A DNA stretch of 64,000 nucleotides. Origin: Rhynochetos jubatus (lineage: Eukaryota; Chordata; Aves; Eurypygiformes; Rhynochetidae). Shown in pieces: positions 48,080-60,300 of the stretch. How positions within the stretch are numbered: position 1 is the first letter of the stretch; every line of letters starts with the position of its first letter. The position numbers and the translations under genes were made by a program. The DNA lies in the NCBI GenBank assembly GCA_027574665.1, contig CM050656.1:2665001-2729000 (forward strand), read 5' to 3'. Under the pieces are notes generated by a model. It was not told the origin of the DNA and made no database searches. It saw only the letters and a list, made by a program, of their open reading frames with translations.

Positions 48080-48340
48080 CGCTGCTACGCTCACAGAACG
48101 GCCCGGGGCCGACAGCACCGGGCCCGCAACGGCTGCTCCCGCCGCCCTCCCGTTCGTCCCACGCCGCCCGAGCCGCCGCCGTGGCGGGGCGGGAGAGGGC
48201 GCCCCGCGCTCGGCTGCCGCCTCACGGCCCCGCGGTCCCTCTCCCGCAGGGCCTGCCCGGCCGCGGAGCCGCGCCCCGGCCCTCCCTCACGCCCCAAAAT
48301 GGCCGCCGGCCCCCACGACCCCAGGGCAGCCACCCCTAGT
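48080..48340. promoter_or_regulatory. Second CpG island upstream of DIRAS3
   Basis: A separate dense CpG island about 520 bp beyond the first. It includes a CAAAATGGCCGCC element resembling a YY1 site with one mismatch. A minus-strand donor GAGG|GTGAGT lies at 48376/48377. Could be an alternative DIRAS3 promoter or that of a divergent non-coding RNA. Confidence 0.5.
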
Positions 48341-48399
48341 CAGAGCCGAGCAAACCCCTTCTCCAGACACACTCACCCTCATCCGGGAGGGACTACCCC

Positions 48400-51300
48400 G
48401 GCCTGTGCCCCGGGGCTGGGCCTGGCCCGTTAATGGGTTAATATGGACACCTTAATTGGGCAGCTGGTAATGGCAAAGCAGGGCAAGCGATCGCTGGGCA
48501 CACTGACAGGGGCCCGGCCACAGAGCCTGGGAGGGCCGGAGGGCACCGGCCTTGCAGCAGAGGGTCAACATTTGTCCGGTTGACAGTTTGTCGCGCCCCG
48601 ATTCCCAGGGGACGGGCAGCCTTTGCTTGTACTAACAGCATCTCTCACCGTGACAATTAAAACCATCCCTGTGACTGTGGCCAGGAGGGTGTGGAGCGTT
48701 GCCTGCATGAGAGTTCTTCTCTTTTTTTCTCTAGAATGGGTTTTTTTCTGAGCATGACCTCGGGCTTGGACCTGAGCTTCCCGTCTGGAAGCATACAAAA
48801 AGCTGCGGGTCCCTGGGAGGCCATCGGCTGCCTCAGGGGAAGAGAGTGGTCTGCGGCCAGCACGCTCGGACAGGGGCCCTGGGGAAGCTGCAGCCAGGGC
48901 TGGGAAACAAGGAATACGCCGATTTTAAAGTGTGACAAAGGGCATTTGTGGTGCTGTGCTGCCGGGACATTCAGCAGGAGGAGAGCAAGGGGGCAAACAT
49001 CCCTGTTATGAGCTCAACTCCAACCGGGAGACTTGAAAACGGGGGATGCGCTTGGCTGAGGGGTGTCTTCAGGGCCCGGCTATCTTGTCTCAGGCAGAAA
49101 GCTTGCCCACTCCGGCCCCCTGCTCCTCCTGTGCTCCCGTGCAGACCGGTGGTGACTGTCTCTTTCCCAGGCTAAACTCCCCAAGAAATAATAGCTTATC
49201 CCAACACACGTTGCTTAACAGCCCGTGGCTTCAAAACCCGTAATTCCATCCTAGTCATGGTGGGGCGATGCTGTCTGGGATGCTCACGATCCGGGATGAG
49301 CAGGCAAGCTTCTGGCTCAGGTCTGTAAGCCAAAGAGTTAAATCTCTTTGGGGGCATTTCTCACAGCCCTTCCTGGAAAGGTTGGAGCCAGGGAAGTGAA
49401 GGATCGCTCCCCAGTGGGACGTTGCTCTGCCACATTGACACTAATGGATCCGGAGCAGCCGGAAAAGCCGAGTGGAGGAGGTTAAGGTAGCCTGGATCTG
49501 AATCCTGATGGTAACTTGCAGGGAGAAATGAAGGCAGTATCTGAGCGAGGAAGGACACATGCGGCCTGTATCCTGATGTGGGCTGTAGGATAATTACGAA
49601 GAACATTTGGCAGCAGTGGGAGCCGTTTCCTCCAAGGGGGATGTAGGCCAGGAGCTGTGCCGTTCCCCGCTCAGACCAAAGGAGAGCGGCATTGGTCAAA
49701 GGCTGAAGCTTCTTCCCTTGTTTGTCCCCCAGTAACCTCCCCCCCGAGGCTCCCTGCTTCCCCACAGCCTCTCCAGCCCCAGGGTTGCCTTCTGAGCAAA
49801 GGGAGGGAATCCCTCCGCAGAGGATGACCTTGGAAATGCATTTGCAGGTGCTCGGTGCGTTAAAAGCTCTATAAATCTGCTTGCGCTGGTGCAGGAGCTG
49901 GAGAGCAATATGCTTACAGGTGGTCTCAAACCCTGGAACAGAGGGAGTACGCCCAAAAAAGGAGAAAATGATGACAAAAGCACGATTTTCATTGCCAAAA
50001 TTAGCTTTCCCCCTATCCCAAAACCCAGTTTCTGCAAGTGTCCAACACACCTGACCTGCCAGCCCCAACTTTGGCCATGCTGCTGGGAGCAGACCAGGCA
50101 AAATCCCGTTCTTACGGACAGATTGATTTTGCTCAGGGCCAACCGGCTGCGCAAAAGCCTCTTCGAGGCAGTATCCTGCCTTTTCACCTCCCCAGAAACC
50201 TAACCCTGCTTTACTGTGGTAGTTTATTGCCGTGTTCACTGCAGCCCATGTGCCTCTGCCAGTTTGTGCCGGGGGAGGAGCTGGCCTTAAGCCTTGGGTC
50301 CGAGTGGATAGCCGGCGGCAGACTCCGTAAGCTCGTCCTAGGCACGAGGGAGGGCAGCCGGCAGGATGCCGCCTCTTGATGCCGACATAAAGCACTTGAG
50401 TGTTTCCCAGAGCGAACACCTCCCCGTCCTGCAAGCAGCACCCCAAACGAAAACATGGCTAGGCCGTGACAAAAGCTGTCACCAGCCCTGTTAATCCAGG
50501 GAATGCTTGTGTCCACTTGAAATGATTACCCTTTTTCACCCACCTTTGCTGCGGTTTTGGGTGCTGGCAAACCCACAGCGGCAGGCACCGCATCCCACGT
50601 ACCCCTGTCTGCTGCTGCGAAGTGGCTCAGGGAAGGATTTCATCACCTCTCGCCTTCCCTTCGCTGGAAGCCCGTTCCTGTCCCTCCTGTGACTGCTTTT
50701 ACGGTTCTCCTCAGGAAGGATGGCTTGCTCAGCCCAGTAACCCGCTTTGCCTGAACCCTGTCATTAATGGGGATTTCCAGAACTGATTTATAAAGCATCA
50801 TTTCTGGTGTTTATGAGGTATTTATTAGCCGCAGCGAAATGCTAGCTAGTAATTTGTAGCTTATTTGCTAGCTCAGCTAGCCACGTTTGCTCAAAGGCAG
50901 ATAACCCATTTTCAGACATTTTCCAAACCTTCCAAGGTTCTGGGTTGGATTACCATCCCTCAGCCCTGGTCTGTCTGAGCCCAATTAACGGTTGTGCCTG
51001 GGCTCTCACCTCTTGATCTGCCTTACCGGTGTTAGGCAGCTGAGCAGGGCTCAGCCAGGCGCTACCTAGCCGGGCGCAGGACCGAGCCCAGGTCAGCACG
51101 AGCCTGCAGACGGCTCTTTCCAAGGGGTATTTGTTTCATAAGCAAAGCGATACGAAAAGCCAGCAGGCTGCCGTGTTCGGGGAAGGATTCCTGACTCTTC
51201 TCCGTGGAGTACAGAAGGAAAGAAGCTGTGAGTCAACTTAGCGGAGGCGAAAGAGTGGGAAGGTCTCCAGCCTCCTTGGAGAAAGGATGGAAAGGAGGAC

Positions 51301-54300
51301 GTGTCCTGCGCGGTACCTCTGTTTTGGGTGGGACAGCGTGGTGGAGGAGGGACACGGCCATGAGATGCTGGCTCAATGCCCTGCTGTTGGTCCAGGTTTG
51401 CTTTGGTTGGAGCTGACAGCAACCAGAGAAATTTTAAATGGGAATCAGCTGCTTGTGAGAGCCCCTCCGGGGCACAGAGGGGCAGGGGGAGAGGCACAAC
51501 CTGCTGCTTTGCCTGCTCTGCAAAACTGCCTGGGGAATGTGTGGAGCTGCAGCTGGGGCAGGAGAGCATGGGGACCCACAGCAGGGATGGGTGAAGATGA
51601 CCAGGTCTCTTTTCCATAGTGACTTTTGCAGAGATTGTTTCTGTTATGCCAGGACTCCCTTGGGAGTTGTGGGGATTGCACTAGGACATCATTTCCCGGG
51701 TTACCAAGCCTGGGCAGTGGTCCTCACCACTTTTCTATACTTGTTTGGGGTGCTAAGTCCCCCTTTCCCAACGCTTACCAAGCATGGGGGACACCCCACC
51801 CAACTTCCTCGCTTTCCTGTAGCGAGGAGGGAGCCTGCAGGGTCTGCTCTTCATCCTGCAGCTACCTGGCTGAAATCATGAACGTCAACGATTTTGGGGT
51901 GCAGGGGGGAGCCTTGCTTTACGCCTACACATACAGCCCCCGCTGCTGTCTCCTGGCAGGGAGAATGAGTGAGGAGTGCCTGCTCCTGAGCACGGATGGG
52001 GGACCCCAGAAACGGGCCGCATTTGGGGTTCAACAGCTCTTAGCTGCCGTATGGATTCCCACACAATCTGTCCTTACCCAGACCACAACAGTGAGCAGCA
52101 GCCGGGTGAAACCAGGCCAGAACACGAGCGCTTTGGGCAATTCTGAATCAGAAACCAACATATTTTATTCCTATTCCACTACAGACGTTCTGCGACCTCC
52201 AGTTCTGACTCCCCGAAGTTAAAATGTCCAGCTTTTGGGTAGCACCGCGGTGCGGCATGGCACAGCACTAACAGCTCCCGAAGGCCCTCGGGGTCTTGCT
52301 GGGGGGTGTCTGTGTGACCTGGGGTACAGCAATGAGCATGGTGTGGGGACAGGCACTGTCCTCGCTGTGCTCCATTTCCACTGCTTTTCCTCTGGAGCCC
52401 ACCGCAGCTTTCCTTTTCCTGCAGGGGATGGAGCTTGACATTCCCAGCCAGTACAGGCATCTTCCTAATATTGCTTGGGAGGTCACTGACTCCAGCAGAG
52501 AGGTACGAGACAGCAGCTGAAGGCAGAAAAGGGATTTTTCCTCTGTAATTACATTAATTATCATTAAAGCAGAGGATGCGTGTCACTGGTGCCTATTACT
52601 TAGCCGAAAGGATGTCTCTTCCCAGTAATGCCGATGCTTGGGACTGCAGTTCAGCCTGTAAAATATTCATCAGAAAATGTTTCAGAGTGAATTATCTATT
52701 TTTGAGACAACAGCCATCTCATGAGCGAGCCCCATCCGCACCTGGAAGAGTGCCCTTCCTCTGGAAACTGTAGAAATAAAAGAAACCCCAAATGCCTGCT
52801 GTTATAATGGATATAAACTTCCCTTGACTCAAGAGAATGAAACAGCCGAAGGGTAGGACAATACGTAAACCATCTCAGCACGGGATTCACCGCACGGAGC
52901 CATCACACGTCAGCTCAGCTGAGTCAGAAACGAACACTGCCCTGCAGCCTGCCCACGAGCGTGGGCTCCACGTCCCCTGGCACGGCAGCGAGGAGGGATA
53001 ACCCGCCGAGACGCCTGCCCCTTCCAAACCCGCGGAGGTTTGGGAAGCTGTCTCCCGCCAGCGCGATCTGCGGAGCGGCTCCTGCGAGAGGGCTGGATGC
53101 CATGGGAGGGGGACTGATGGCATTAGCTGATCTCAGGCCAGTTATCCAAACGAACGGCAGCGAGAGCAAGCCCTTCCAGCGGGACCATTCATGGAAACGC
53201 CTCAGCAACGTGTTCCTGAGTAACGGCCGCGGCAAGGGGGCCTGGAGCAGATGCCGTCGCGGCAGGGCGGGCACTGGCAGCCGCGGGTGGCTGAGCCCCT
53301 GCCCCAGGAAGGCTCGCCACCTTACACATTCGAGATGGAGAGGCAGGAGGTGCCAACAAGTATAGCTATGAAAGGATCTTGTATTTTATTTAAAATTCTA
53401 GCTCTAAAGCCCAAAGTTCATATTGATTTCCTATAACGGTCTCTGGCAGGGAAAATCTGCAGGAGCCATCGGCTCTTGTGCAGCGCAACGTCAGGCGCCA
53501 AGTAGGAAAGCAGACCTGTGGCACGTCTGTGTGCCAGCTAGAGCAAAATCCTTCCCAAAATAAATCTGGTGCTGCTTATTGCTTATTTCACCCCCATAAA
53601 AATGCACCAGCGTCTCATCTTTGAGAGCAGGAGCGACAGTCATTTACAGCAAGAACCGGAGCAGGCGTGAGCAGCGCTCCCAGCTCTGCACATCTCGTCT
53701 CCCACAGTGCTCTCCCCGGCAATACAGCCAGCGCTTCGTCATCATCATCACGAATTCCCATACGATGGCCTTGGGCTACGGGATTTTTGGTGGGAAAGGA
53801 GATGTGTTTCAGTGTCCCACAACACACCAATGGCCTGGGAACTGCTGGCAGCAGATTAAAAAGGACAAGGAGAAGATGCCAGCACCTCCCTCTCCCCAGC
53901 ACCGTCAGCCCTGGGGACAGTCTCGGATCGCTGCTGGGACACTCAAACTCGTGTGCCGCCAGCGGCAGAGGGCAGCAAGAGCCTGCCAGGGCAGGGCTGC
54001 GAGAAGCCTCAATGACACCCTGGGGAGAAAGTGTGGGAGGGTGGCAGTGGTTTTACAGCCATTTAAAAATCATGAATTTGCTCTTTTGAAATTCCTTAGA
54101 TCCTGAAAAATGCCTCTAGTTTCTCTCTGAGCATCCCCAGTTCCTCGCCCTGACAGAGAAGCTGTAGCCAGCGTGCCACCGGCTCTGCCTAAAACCCAGC
54201 GGTCCACATCCCCTCTGTGCCATTTTACCAAGGCAGCCCCAGATTACACTGGGAACTGCAAGAGGGGACAAGGCAGGTCCAGAGCCCGAAGGGAAACCCA

Positions 54301-54684
54301 ACATCTGGGAGCAGACCAGCTGCCCCGGGGCGGGTGGGAATGGGGGGCTCGTACCTCAAGTCCTGCTGGTCCCGGTCCTGGGGGTGAGGGGAGCTGGAAC
54401 TGATGCTCCAGAGACAGGGCAGCAATGCCTCTGCTAACTCTTACTCCTAAAGCAAAGGTTTTAAAGGTCAGGGAGGCATCAGCATCGAAGCACCGCGTTT
54501 CTGCGCCGCCAAGCACTCAGGGAGAGGTGGAGAAAATAGCAAACCGTTTTCCCCAGCAACAAGCTGTGTGACTTGCAACTGCCTGAAGTGAAAGACCAAA
54601 CAAAAAAAAAAAAAGCAAGATCACAGCAAAGAACCACGACCTCTCAGTGAAGCAGGCCGGCCACAGATCCACAATATTGTATGT
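48400..54684. other. DIRAS3-WLS intergenic DNA
   Basis: No gene recognised. A 361-codon minus-strand open frame (49361-50446) starts with TTG and has no internal ATG until its last quarter, so it is not called as a gene. One copy of a duplicated unit lies at 52944-53277. The rest is unique, repeat-poor sequence. Confidence 0.5.
52944..53277. repeat. Duplicated unit, copy 1
   Basis: Closely similar, in the same orientation, to 62016-62386 (sharing for example TGATCTCAGGCCAGTTATCC and GACCATTCATGGAAACGCC). Copy 1 lacks about 33 bp present in copy 2 between two GAGC direct repeats near its start, and lacks one GAG triplet near 53035. Not recognised as CR1 or any family I know. Confidence 0.9.
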
Positions 54685-57202
54685 TTTATTTAAATTAACA
54701 AAACTACATGTTTTCCAGGTTGCTTAAAGCATTCTGTAAAAACCGAACTCAACCTAAACAAAAATAGGATATATTTTAATAGGACTATTTCTGAGACATA
54801 CGAGTAGGACTCAGGAATTAATAAAAACCCCCCCACGCACACGTACACGCGCCCCGTAAACAAATTGTTAGTGTTTTGACACAAAATTTGGTTTTAAAGC
54901 TGCAACCCCCCTTTTGTAAGGAGCCTTTACAAAATGCAACGCTATCCTAAGCTGTAAAAGAAACCACGGACACATCATCTATGGGAACAACATAAATATC
55001 ACGTAAGAACCCCACGTAAAAAGGACGTTTAAAGTTGCAAAGTCGAGCACTCGTCCAGGAACGCGCCGGCGTTACGACGATGGGCGTTAATTCGCTTTGT
55101 AGCTGAACTGCTGCTGCAAGCAGGAACGTTGCTTGGGCCTTCCAGCACGTATTTTCCTTCCGCCACTTCCTTACCGGTCACATTTTGCCATCCGTGTGAA
55201 GGTGCGGTCCCAGCACTCCTTCCACGTGCAGTAAGTGTGCCCCCTAACCTGCATTTCCTTCCAAAACAGGGGCGCTTTATCCCACTTTACAAAAAGACCC
55301 CCTAATTATAACTAAAACCCAGTTAGCGTTCCAGTTCAAGTATCCAAAATCAGCCAAAGCTCCTTCCTTGCGCAGCACCCAGCACTCTTCCTGCGCTACA
55401 GCGGCACACGAGGCGCTCTGCCCGGAGCGATGCCTTCGGCGTCGCTTGTCGCCGACCCCGCGTCTCGGCTGAGCTGCGCATCCCCGCGGGGGCAAACGAC
55501 GAGGAACAGAATTGCTTTAAGAAAACTGTGATAAAAGCTCGAATTAACAAAACCAGGGTTAACGCTTTCGCAGACGGGGTCTGCCCGGTGTGCTGCACCC
55601 CCGACCCGTTCGGTGGTGCACAGCTTGGGGTTCCCACCAACCGAAGGGATGCGAGATTATCTCCCCTACTCTCCACAGAGTTGAGCTCTAATAAATGGTA
55701 TATTAAATGGAGTGTCATCCTGACCAGGACCGTGACAGCCCAGCACCTCCTGGAGCAATTCCTTCGGCACAGTCAGCAGGTCCCCGTCAGAAATTCCTTC
55801 TGGGAAAAGGCCAGCGAGGGGACAGGCAGGGTGCCAGGCCGGTCGCCAGCCTTCCAGCCCAATTCCTTGGTGGTTTGGGAAAATAAGGAGGAATTATTTG
55901 AAAAATATATTTCCCAATTAGCCTTTCCTTTTGCAGCGTTAATACTCTTAACGACTGACGGGTAATTACAGAGGTTTTAAGAATCCGAGGACATGTTGCC
56001 TTTTCCAGGACAGTGTTTCTACCGGTGCCCACAACAACTGCCTGTCAGCAGCTCCAGAAGCTTCCCCCTCTCTCACTCATCTCTGGCCCTTCAGCAACTG
56101 GCAGCAGTAGCAGATTCTTGTCTTTTAAGGGACAAAACTGGAAGGTTGAGTTACCAGGAGCTGGCACAGGCGTTTACTAGCGCCAGATGACGAAGACCTC
56201 TGCATCCTCAGGTTCTCTTCCATATTAGTGCGTGACAAGCGGATTTTTTTCAAGTCTGATAATCCCTGGAAGAGCCCAGCTCTGCCAAGCGTGCTCCAGC
56301 CCGGCAGTGCAAGGGGCAGCGGGACCGCCCGGCTCGCAGGCACGGGAACGGAGAACGCACCCGTCCCTCCCGTGGCCTTTCTCTTCTCCCCTTGGCACAC
56401 AAGCAGCATGAAAGTGAACGAGCCCTAACAAAAACGTAAGGCGGAGGAAGACAACACGAGGGACGGAAGCCAACGGGGCGGAGAACGGGCAGGAGCTGGC
56501 TGTGGGACCGGTACCGCTGGGAACTCGGGACAGGAGCACCCCTTTCTCCTGCAACTCAGCTCAGGCATCCAGTTTTTACACTCCCCTATGTTAACCCAAG
56601 CCGGAAAAGCTACAGAGACAGCGTGTTGCTGCTCCTGCCAAAACCGTGTCTGTTACAAACAGCCTGTGCTGCACTCAAGGGACAGAGGTCTCTGCGGAGC
56701 TGCGCTAGACACCTCAAACAGGGTCCGATGCGATGACAGAGGGTGGAACTAAATGCTTTCAAAATAAGGCTTTAGTTCTCCCCGAACCAAAACCTTGTTT
56801 AAAAGTTGCACACGAGAAGAAAGCTCCAAGTACCGAACTGGCGCGTGCTCACCCTCGGAGCTCCCCACACCACCTTCACGGCACACGGCAGCCAAAGAAA
56901 ACCCGCCCAACGCCGGCTCTGCCCCCTCCCAACCTCGGAGCGTGTGACTTTGCAACCTTAATGCTTTTCTAGCGGGTTTTTACGTGCTGGAGTGTAACAC
57001 AATATACATATCCCTCCCCCCAGAAAGAACTACACCATAGTAAAGAGTTTACAAATGTTCTGCTCGGTGGCACTGCTCTGTGAAAATACACGGACACGGG
57101 GTGCCCCCAGAGCAAGTTAGGTCAGGGAGGTTTCTCCCGAGGGTGTTGCGCTGTCCTCTGCTCTCCACCCCGGTCCGGGTCCCAGCGGAGGCCGTCTCAG
57201 CC
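54685..57202 (-). other. WLS: WLS 3' UTR
   Basis: From the WLS stop to a minus-strand AATAAA at 54685-54690. It is repeat-free and includes A/T-rich parts. It is longer than the human 3' UTR as I recall it, so an earlier non-canonical signal may also be used. Confidence 0.6.
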
Positions 57203-57312
57203 TTACTCCTGAGCCCCTTTGCGAGCCAGCTTATAAACCTCCGTCGGGCCATCCACGTGGGTGATGGTGGTGGTGAGCTGCAGCTCCTCCCCGCTGTTCA
57301 CTCCCAGGTCTC
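57203..57312 (-). CDS. WLS: WLS last coding exon
   Basis: Acceptor CTCAG|GAGACC. It encodes [35 protein letters not shown] and a TAA stop at 57203-57205, the cytosolic tail. Confidence 0.95.
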
Positions 57313-60300
57313 CTGAGAAAGGATGTTTTTCTGTTAGCCAGCTCTCACAGTGAAACGTTTGACAATTAGAAAAAGCGAAAGATCCATTTTGTGTGTTCCC
57401 TCCAGGCTTTCGGGAGCTACCTGAGCTACGGACTACGCGGCATTTCCAAAAACGCTTTTATTGGCAGCTACTGAAACACAAGCACAGGGGCAAAGGGCGA
57501 TTTCTCTGCTACGGGAGACCACTGATAAAGGAATCCAACAGCACTGCCACTGATGGAAGTGCAGAATGGTTTGGGTGGGGAGAGACCTTAAAGCCCACCC
57601 AGTGCCACCCCCTGCCACGGGCAGGGACACCCTCCACTAGCCCAGGTTGCTCCAAGCCTCATCCAGCCTGGCCTTGGACACTCCCAGGGATGGGGCACCC
57701 ACAGCTTCTCTGGGCACCTGTCCCAGTGCTCCCCACCCTCTGCGGGAAGAATTCCTTCCTGATGTCCCATCTCCATCTCCCTCTTTCAGTTTAAACCTGT
57801 CACCCCTTGTCCTGTCACCACCTGCCCTTGGAAAAAGTGCCCCCCAGCTTTCTCCACTTGCCCTGATTTCTATTTTCTCCCTGCCTTGTCCCTCCATGAG
57901 CTACACAGTTACAACCAGGCAACGCTCAAAAGCACAAAAACACCTCACCTAGAAATTTTTAAACAGCCTTGGCTAAATACTCAAACCTGCCCAACCTAGT
58001 CATTAATTAAAATGCCTGCTAGGAAACCCAAAGCATCATTCACAAAACATTTCCATGTGCTGAACGTGCACTTTGGCAAAAAAAATAAATCCACAAAAGG
58101 CATCGCCCACTTTATGTCGCTTTCGCCCCGTGACAGCCTTCAGATCACTCAGAGGCACTTACCGTTCGACTTGTCTTCACCGTAACTCTTGTGCGACGGC
58201 GCGTACAGGAACATCAGGGCGAAGACGTAGAGGTTCCACATCCCGTAGATGCCGGTGAAGAAGGCGCTGTTCACTTGGATCGTTAAGTCCCCCCACTTCC
58301 AGTGGCCTTCCGTCACCTGCCCGGGAGAAAGCAGACGCGCATGGGGAGGTCGGTAAGACCGAGTTCTGTAAACATACAGGAGCGAACCCCGAAAGCACTG
58401 AGAAAACCAACGAGAACAGCGTCAGTTCAACAGGGGCGAGCAAGTGGAGCACAGCAGACGCAGCGATGCGGAAGGTAGGCTAGGATTCTCCTCTTTAGCC
58501 TTAATCTGCAGGAAAAACATGGTCCTTACAAAACGATTGCATCAGGATGTCTTTAATTTTGATTTATCATTCCTAATCGTGACACAACCTCTCCTATTCT
58601 GCGATACGCCCCTGCCACACTGACGTGTTCAAAGATTGCCACGCGAAGGGCAGTACCTAGGAGACGACCAGTTACACCTGAAAACACCAGACTTCTATAA
58701 ATAGACCTTTTATAGGGGGAAAACCAGCATGAATAATGCGAAGAGCTAATGCCCTGAATGCCACCTTGCTGCTTCTGCCTGGCGAGAGGGGCCCGGGCCG
58801 ACAGCATCAGCCTTAGACATGCAGAGATTTGTCAAGATTAATGAAAATATCATCAGTTTAATACTACTGGGAGATACGCAGACTTTTCACACTGATATGT
58901 TTGCTTTCCACTAAAGAAAAAGACCAAATGGGGAAAGACAAAAGCTAAATTTATGGCCATAAACTGGGAAACAGAAGGTTCAGCCTGAACATGAGGAAAC
59001 CCTTCTGCCCTGTGAGGGTGACAGAGCCCTGGGACAGGCTGCCCAGAGAGGGGGGGAGTCTCCTTCCCTGGAGACTTTCCAAAGCCCCTGGACTTGTTCC
59101 TGTGTGCTCTGCTCTAGGGGATCCTGCCCTGGCAGGGGGGTTGGACTAGATGATCTCTAGAGGTCCCTTCCAACCCTGTCCACTCTGTGAATCTGTGTAA
59201 ACAAGCTTGAAACAAGTAGCTGGACGTGACTGCGTTGCGCAGCGGCGCTCACGGTCATCAGCACTCAACGATGAGTCGAATTGCCAAGCGGCATTTCTCA
59301 AACCACTGCTTCAGCCCAACAGACTTTTAAGAGCAAAATCATCCGCTGCTGCGTTTTGCAGTGGGACCCAGCACGCACCCCGAAGCGTAAGTGATGCAGT
59401 GCGGGAGAAACCGCTCTGACGGCCATAATTCTGCGCTACGGGACTCGCGAAGCCCTACGCACGGCTCTCCCGGAGCTACAAGCTGCCTATGCTTAGGAAG
59501 AACCAGAAGTGACATCTCTGAAATGGATGCAATCTTAAAAGTCCCTTGGAGTAAACCATCAAAGTGCTTCAAGCAGAGATATAAGCTTATTTGTACGTGG
59601 GAGCGCAGAATAAATAGGTGTAGACGCTGTTGGCAACAGCGGGGCGGCAAAGCCAACCCAGGGAGGACGGAGTTCTCCTAATTGTCCGTGGGCATACAAA
59701 GCCACCGGATACTTTCAACGTGAACAGAAGATTTTCCTCTTGCCGAGTTCTCAGCAATGACTAAACCGCGTTGGCTGACACTTCAAACAGCACAGCCCCG
59801 ACCCGTACCGTGAGCCAAAGGCCTCTGGGAAGGCTTCGGCCTGAGCACTTTCATGGCCGTGCTTCCAACAAGTGAAAACAGCTTCTTGAAAAGCAACTTA
59901 TTAATCAAATCTGCCTAAACCAGGGTTGTCGGACCGGCGAGCAAGGTGATGTCGGCAGCAGATGTTCTCAGACGGAGACGAGTTTGGTCACTCACCTGGC
60001 TCACGATGAAGAAGATGACGGTCATGGCTGCACAAGCCAGAGTGATGAGCATCAGGAACTTGAACCTGAAGATCAGCCCCTGTTGAGAGAGAAACGTCAC
60101 TGGTCACATTAACAGAACCCACAAAACCCAGTTTTGTTTTTAGCATATACGAGACACAAGCATATAAAAAAACCCAAGAAAGACAAAGAAAAAAAGGGTC
60201 CAACCCACGAAACCCCAAAGCAAAACAACCTCCACCCACTCCTCTGCGCCGTGTTCACAACAGCCCATATCCTCCGCTCCCCACACGTCTGCATTCCTGC

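Noticed and set aside
52961-53365. Plus-strand frame through the duplicated unit as a coding gene
   Set aside because: No recognised domain and no sign of splice or initiation context. Kept as a duplication finding instead.
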